This document shows, in pieces, positions 33,078 through 37,321 of a stretch of 37,321 bases of DNA. Both the position numbers and the translations under genes were made by a program. Position 1 is the stretch's first letter; every line of letters begins with the position of its first letter. Origin of the DNA: Lapidilactobacillus concavus DSM 17758 (GTDB lineage: Bacteria > Bacillota > Bacilli > Lactobacillales > Lactobacillaceae); the NCBI RefSeq assembly GCF_001435835.1, contig NZ_AZFX01000038.1, positions 1-37,321 of the forward strand, written 5' to 3'. The notes beneath the pieces are model-generated. The model was not told the origin of the DNA. It searched no databases and saw nothing but the letters and a program-made list of their open reading frames with translations.

Positions 33078-33616
33078 TCACCCACCACCTCAACGATTAA
33101 AAAGCACAATATTGCAGTCAGAACGTTGATAAATAAAGCAACCATATTAATCCGGTCTAGTATGACACGATCACTCAACATGAAGAGCCCATAACTCCAA
33201 TGTTGCCCAAAATACAAAATATCGCTGATGGCCAAACCCGCAAACAGTGTCAGAATCAGTTTAAGACGACTCGTCATCAAATTCTTAAGCGTGATCACAG
33301 CAAAGATGAACACGAAGATATGCAAGTCATAGACAATCACCGCCAATAACCCCATCAAATTGGGAATCAGTTGTAAAGGCTTATCAAAAATCAAGGCGTA
33401 AAAAATAACCAAGATCACCGCAATGCCTTCGACAAGCCAATACAGCAAATTAATTAGCAACGCTTCATCAACGAGTGTCTGCATCAACTGATGAGTTGTT
33501 TTCAATCGATAAATCACGACACTTGGTAAAATAGGGATCATCACTAGCACAATGCCCGCCAGAATTGGGATAAACCAATAGAAAAGTGAGAAAGCTGCTA
33601 ACAATGATTTACTCAA
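33035..33616 (-). CDS. ABC-associated membrane subunit 2
   Basis: A 193-residue, very hydrophobic protein with about five to six segments (FSLFYWFIPILAGIVLVMIPILP, LLYWLVEGIAVILVIFYALIF, LLAVIVYDLHIFVFIFAVITL). The start appears to be TTG at 33616 with a weak GGTGGG site. It is in the same frame as the upstream gene, separated from it by TGA and 13 codons. No family recognised. It overlaps subunit 1 by 43 nt. Confidence 0.72.
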   Translation of the reverse strand: MSKSLLAAFSLFYWFIPILAGIVLVMIPILPSVVIYRLKTTHQLMQTLVDEALLINLLYWLVEGIAVILVIFYALIFDKPLQLIPNLMGLLAVIVYDLHIFVFIFAVITLKNLMTSRLKLILTLFAGLAISDILYFGQHWSYGLFMLSDRVILDRINMVALFINVLTAILCFLIVEVVGEWCLNQKDFLIRKI

Positions 33617-33655
33617 CAGCTTTAACCCACCATCATCGTCGACTGCCAGCGGTGC

Positions 33656-34450
33656 TCAAATCTGTGTTTTAGCCTTTGCAATAGATGTGATGCCTCCGAT
33701 CATCGCTATCAACGAGACGATAAAGCCAATCACCACAACACGAAATTCTGGTAAAAAGTTGGGACTCATCGGCGCGATGACCGCGTCTGGCGAAACGATG
33801 ACTTTTGGGAACACTTCTGCAGCAACTGTCAAAATTAAAGTGACAATTAATGGACCAGCTAAGTCTAGATAAACATTCTGAAACACAGCGCCAAACAAAC
33901 ATCCCATCAAGGCAAACAGGCCTGCTCCACAACCGACAATCAGAATATAAACGATCATTAATTGAAGTGGCCGATGAAAGGCTAACGCTGAGAAAAAGGT
34001 GACTTTTGGATTGATCAAGCTTCGGTTCAAGACAAGGTCTGCGGCGAGATTAGGGAAATATAGAACGGCAAAAAAGGCATCAATAGCTAACGGCAACGCA
34101 CCCGTCATGAAACCATCAAGAAAGGTTAACGTAAGCAACCGTGGCAGATAATGAATGCGGGTATTTCCCAATACCCGCAAACTAAAACCACTCGTTAAAT
34201 CTTCGAGCAGAATCAGACCAACCCCCAATGAAGCAGTCAACGGCAGAATTAAGAAGAAAGCCAAAGCAAATTGTTGTGAGCCATTAAACCCAATCCATTC
34301 ACTCAAGCTAATGTGATCAACCCGTACGCCATTCAGAAAAGCCGTATCAGGCACCATCACCAATAACACGTGAAGAAGAACAAGCGCCACACCAATTGCC
34401 AACCTGGTAAGATAGTACGACTGGCGTAATCTCTGCCACCAAAACTTCAT
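33656..34450 (-). CDS. ABC-associated membrane subunit 3
   Basis: A 264-residue membrane protein with about six segments. After a basic start (MKFWWQRLRQSYYLTRLA) come LHVLLVMVPDTAFLNGV with a probable outside loop, ALAFFLILPLTASLGVGLILLEDL, a central pair, and FRVVVIGFIVSLIAMIGGIT. It looks like an ABC-2-type permease half. A GGAGG site lies before ATG 34450. It is the first gene of the operon that runs to 31242. No substrate evidence is visible. Confidence 0.78.
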   Translation of the reverse strand: MKFWWQRLRQSYYLTRLAIGVALVLLHVLLVMVPDTAFLNGVRVDHISLSEWIGFNGSQQFALAFFLILPLTASLGVGLILLEDLTSGFSLRVLGNTRIHYLPRLLTLTFLDGFMTGALPLAIDAFFAVLYFPNLAADLVLNRSLINPKVTFFSALAFHRPLQLMIVYILIVGCGAGLFALMGCLFGAVFQNVYLDLAGPLIVTLILTVAAEVFPKVIVSPDAVIAPMSPNFLPEFRVVVIGFIVSLIAMIGGITSIAKAKTQI

Positions 34451-34521
34451 GATTGACCTCCACTAACTTGCTTATCTAATCGTCAAATTAAAACGACCAC
34501 TAAATTAAAATAGCATCGTTT

Positions 34522-34531
34522 AAAGCGCTTT
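34522..34531. promoter_or_regulatory. Palindrome AAAGCGCTTT upstream of the ABC operon
   Basis: A perfect 10-bp CG-centred palindrome lies about 75 nt before subunit 3. It matches the CcpA cre core but differs at the outer TG and CA positions. It lies in the 240-bp divergent region to the helicase gene, which also has a TATAAT at 34641-34646 facing the helicase with no good -35. Confidence 0.35.
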
Positions 34532-34689
34532 CTATTCGCAAGCATGTTCTTTTATTTACGCATTTGCAAATCTAGTCACTTTTAATCAACGACAAGCCAG
34601 CAGTCCATTGATTGGTTTCCCTTACTCACTAACTTTACGCTATAATAAGAACATCTGTTTCTATTTTGTTGGCGATTGGAGGGGTATTG

Positions 34690-37068
34690 ATGACTAAACC
34701 ACAGCGATTGGGAATCCGTGAATTGATCGAGTTTACGCTGAAATCCGGCGACCTCATCTCCGATGCTAGCAGCAATCATACCGCTCTAGAAGGTGCGCGC
34801 ATTCATCGACGTCTTCAGAAAAAAGCCGGGCCAGATTATCAGAAGGAGATTTACCTTTGCTATGAAACCAAACTCGACGATCAGGATTTCAAAATTGAGG
34901 GACGTGCAGATGGTGTCATTATCGATCCAGATACGCACGAGATTCTCGTTGACGAGATCAAAACTTCGGAACCGGATTTTGCAGATTTGACCAAGGATGC
35001 CTTGACGCGTTACTGGGGTCAAGCCAAGTTTTATGCGTGGTTGCTTGCAGAACGGGAATCAGTTGATCAGGTAACCGTGCAACTGACCTATTTCCAAACC
35101 ACCACCGAACTGGTCACACAGAAGCAAGAAGTCCATACTCACGAAGACTTAACGACATTTGCACAGGGCGTGCTCAAAGAATATGAATATTGGCTTCACC
35201 TTCGCTCACAATGGCAGCTCCAACGTAATGCCGCTGCGAAGAAACTCGCCTTTCCCTATTCCGACTTTCGTGCCGGTCAGCGCCAATTTTCCGCGATTGT
35301 TTATAAGACCATTGCTGCTCAAAAAATACTTTTGACTGAGGCACCAACCGGTACTGGCAAGACAATTGCCACGCTTTTCCCAGCAATCAAGGCCTTTGCC
35401 GAACAAGATGTTCAACGCATCTTCTATCTGACAGCGAAGACCAGTACCCGCACGGTGGCAGAATCCGCGCTAACAGACCTAGCCAACGAGGGGGCACGTC
35501 TGAAGCGCGTCACTATCACCGCCAAGGACAAAATCGCATTTCCCGTCCCAGAAGGTTATCCTGCCGGTCATTCACCTTACACAGACGGCTATTATGATCG
35601 CAACAAGGATGCGCTGAAAGACCTCTTTGCGCACGAAGACCAATGGGACAGAACGACAATTGAAACTTACGCGAAAAAATGGACAATTGATCCCTTCGAA
35701 TTCAGTCTGGATGCCAGTTTGTTCGCGGATGTGATTATCGGCGATTACAATTATTTATTTGATCCACAAGTTTACCTTCAACGCTTTTTTGCAAACCCTA
35801 AGCCTGGAAATGTCTTTCTGATCGATGAAGCGCACAACCTTGTTAGCCGCTCGCGAGCAATGTATAGCGCTGATTTAGTCGAAACACCTATGAAACAAAT
35901 CGAACGCGATATCCGCGGTCAAAAGTCACAAGTGGTTGCCGATTTGCACAAAGCACTGAAACCAATCGAAAATAGTTTCAAAATTTTACCAGACATGTTG
36001 CCCGAACCCGTTCAGGAAACTTCAGTCATTGACGAACCCGACGAAGATTTTATCGCTGGTTTTTATCTCGGTTTGGAAGCTTTAGGAACCTGGATGGCAA
36101 AAAACGAAGAACATCCCGTTTATGAAAAAGTTAGGGACTATTTTTTCACGCTCAACAGCTTTTTGAAAATCTACGAGTTATATGGGGATAATTATCGAAC
36201 CATTATTCGACTCGCACCGACTGCAAGCTTGACGCTACAGTGTCTGGATCCAAGCCAGTTTCTCCAAGATTGTCTGCATAAGGGTGATGCCGCAGTGCTG
36301 TTCTCTGCCACCCTCACACCACTCGATTATTACCGTGAGACACTAACTGCCGCTGATGAAAACGCGCTCGTTTATCGAATGACCTCACCGTTTCCACCAC
36401 AGAATCAATGTTTGATCATCACCAATTACATCCAGACTACCTACGCACAACGCACAGCTAATTTACCCAGGATTCTTCAGGCCCTTCAAAGTCTAGTTGA
36501 TGCCAAGAAAGGCAACTACCTGGTTTTTCTCCCCTCTTACAGCTACCTGACTGAAATTGTGGATGCCTTCATTCAAAAAAATCCAACGTTACAGATTATT
36601 CGTCAAGAAAGCTCTGATACAGAAGCGACGCGCCAAGATTTCCTCGACCATTTTCAAACCAACCCACAAGAAACACTGGTTGGTTTCGCCGTGCTAGGTG
36701 GCGCCTTTGCGGAAGGTATTGACTTACGACGTGATCGACTGATTGGGGTTGCAATCATTAGTGTTGGACTGCCAGGCTTGAGTTTAGAGCACGACCTGTT
36801 ACGCGACTATTATCAATTGAAGAATCATCAAGGATTCGCCTACGCCTATCAACTCCCCGGCTTCAATAACGTCATGCAGGCAGGTGGCCGTGTAATTAGG
36901 GGCAACGAGGATCGCGGGGTGATTCTGCTGATCGATCAGCGATTTGCGAGTGCTAGATATCAGAGATTGTTCCCGCCACATTGGCAGCAGCAACATCAAG
37001 TTAAGAATGTCGATCAGTTGAAAGAGGCACTGCTTGGATTTTGGGAACGTCCCAAAGAAAAAAGTTAG
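34690..37068 (+). CDS. DinG/XPD-like superfamily 2 helicase with PD-(D/E)XK-like N-terminal region
   Basis: A 792-residue protein. Residues about 50-130 hold a Cas4/RecB-type nuclease pattern: GRADGVI (Asp), VDEIKTSEP (the D/E-x-K), then YWGQAKFYAW. The helicase core follows with motif I APTGTGKT (about 226), motif II IDEAHN (DEAH), and motif VI QAGGRVIRG. XPD/DinG helicases have four Cys for a 4Fe-4S cluster between motifs I and II. Here that segment keeps the surrounding text (SPYTDGYYDR, DPFEFSLDASLFADVIIGDYNYLFDP) but contains no Cys. ATG 34690 with GGAGGG 7 nt upstream is the start. A DNA repair or recombination role is likely. Confidence 0.9.
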   Translation: MTKPQRLGIRELIEFTLKSGDLISDASSNHTALEGARIHRRLQKKAGPDYQKEIYLCYETKLDDQDFKIEGRADGVIIDPDTHEILVDEIKTSEPDFADLTKDALTRYWGQAKFYAWLLAERESVDQVTVQLTYFQTTTELVTQKQEVHTHEDLTTFAQGVLKEYEYWLHLRSQWQLQRNAAAKKLAFPYSDFRAGQRQFSAIVYKTIAAQKILLTEAPTGTGKTIATLFPAIKAFAEQDVQRIFYLTAKTSTRTVAESALTDLANEGARLKRVTITAKDKIAFPVPEGYPAGHSPYTDGYYDRNKDALKDLFAHEDQWDRTTIETYAKKWTIDPFEFSLDASLFADVIIGDYNYLFDPQVYLQRFFANPKPGNVFLIDEAHNLVSRSRAMYSADLVETPMKQIERDIRGQKSQVVADLHKALKPIENSFKILPDMLPEPVQETSVIDEPDEDFIAGFYLGLEALGTWMAKNEEHPVYEKVRDYFFTLNSFLKIYELYGDNYRTIIRLAPTASLTLQCLDPSQFLQDCLHKGDAAVLFSATLTPLDYYRETLTAADENALVYRMTSPFPPQNQCLIITNYIQTTYAQRTANLPRILQALQSLVDAKKGNYLVFLPSYSYLTEIVDAFIQKNPTLQIIRQESSDTEATRQDFLDHFQTNPQETLVGFAVLGGAFAEGIDLRRDRLIGVAIISVGLPGLSLEHDLLRDYYQLKNHQGFAYAYQLPGFNNVMQAGGRVIRGNEDRGVILLIDQRFASARYQRLFPPHWQQQHQVKNVDQLKEALLGFWERPKEKS

Positions 37069-37233
37069 CTTCTGGATCGTTAGTTAGGTTGTCAGATTCG
37101 TCAGTCCATTATGTATCTGTCAGGTCTTTAGACCCGTCAGTCCACTGCGTAGAAAGTTGTTGCCTTCGCTATGGGGCCGGCTTCAGGTTTATTCGGCTCG
37201 TGCTTCGCACTCGGCGAAGAAATCTTCCGCCTT

Positions 37234-37285
37234 AAACATTAGCCTTCGCAAACGTGTGCCACACGCTACGCGAAGTCTAATGTTT
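37234..37285. repeat. Long interrupted hairpin in the 3' intergenic region
   Basis: AAACATTAG/CTAATGTTT and CTTCGC/GCGAAG, with an inner CGTGT/ACACG, form one 52-bp hairpin. The whole 37069-37321 stretch has no gene and is rich in inverted repeats, including ATCCGC/GCGGAT at the edge and a repeated CGTCAGTCCA at about 37097 and 37135. It may be an intergenic repeat family or the helicase terminator. Confidence 0.6.
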
Positions 37286-37321
37286 GTCCCATGTTGTAAA
37301 ATCCGCATGGCCCACGCGGAT

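Noticed and set aside
33616-33658. Read-through fusion of membrane subunits 3 and 2 across TGA
   Set aside because: The two genes share a frame across one TGA and 13 codons, but each makes a complete membrane protein and the joining peptide has no membrane or domain character.

Overview
The window looks like a chromosomal segment of a lactobacillus (Lactobacillaceae, low-GC Firmicutes). The evidence is strong AGGAGG-type ribosome sites, Gram-positive lipoprotein and LplABC-type sugar transport genes, a class Ib nrdHIEF operon with paired NrdR boxes, a tRNA-Lys gene without an encoded CCA, and several small membrane proteins of lactobacillar type. Genus and species cannot be fixed from the sequence alone.

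Layout. (1) 1-3200: remnant of a phage or phage-satellite VapE-type ATPase, cut by a 2.35 kb IS66-family element (846-3197) that has recognisable terminal inverted repeats but no target-site duplication. (2) 3200-12100: a carbohydrate locus, all on the minus strand. A promoter with LacI-type operator candidates precedes a GH3 glycosidase, two LplB/LplC-type permeases, a lipoprotein binding protein and a YesL (DUF624) membrane protein. A separately promoted LacI regulator and ROK sugar kinase follow. The transporter has no ATPase gene here, so a shared MsmK-type ATPase is probably used. (3) 12100-17450: a visibly GC-richer block with a flotillin pseudogene next to an intact NfeD-like gene, then an AraC regulator, an MFS transporter broken by an 11-bp tandem duplication, and an HSL-family esterase. 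(4) 17500-19600: a GH38 alpha-mannosidase pseudogene, frameshifted and missing its N-terminal part, which ends close to a tRNA-Lys gene. (5) 19750-23900: tRNA-Lys, a guanylate-kinase-like gene, a DUF2187-like small protein, a two-TM membrane protein, and a divergent LysR/aminotransferase pair. (6) 23900-28160: an NrdR-box promoter and nrdH-nrdI-nrdE-nrdF (class Ib ribonucleotide reductase). (7) 28200-29600: a decayed glycosylasparaginase gene followed directly by an array of about 117-bp structured repeats. (8) 29600-34450: two minus-strand operons, one with a lysine-tailed protein and a PF06541 membrane protein, the other an ABC-type system with three different membrane subunits, one ATPase and one small membrane-anchored protein. 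(9) 34690-37068: a DinG/XPD-like helicase with an N-terminal PD-(D/E)XK-like region and no cysteines at the usual iron-sulfur positions. A hairpin-rich tail ends the window.

Two themes stand out. First, gene decay: VapE, IS66 tnpA, flotillin, MFS, GH38 and glycosylasparaginase each carry visible lesions, several of them more than one, which suggests a genome under relaxed selection. Second, RNA-level structure: the repeat array at 29163-29552 keeps the same fold in three complete units with compensatory changes, and the IS66 element carries a hairpin that buries its first ribosome site, an internal terminator, and an apparent ATT start for its transposase. The repeat array is the best candidate for an undescribed element. 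The 31242-34450 ABC system and the cysteine-free helicase are the next most interesting.
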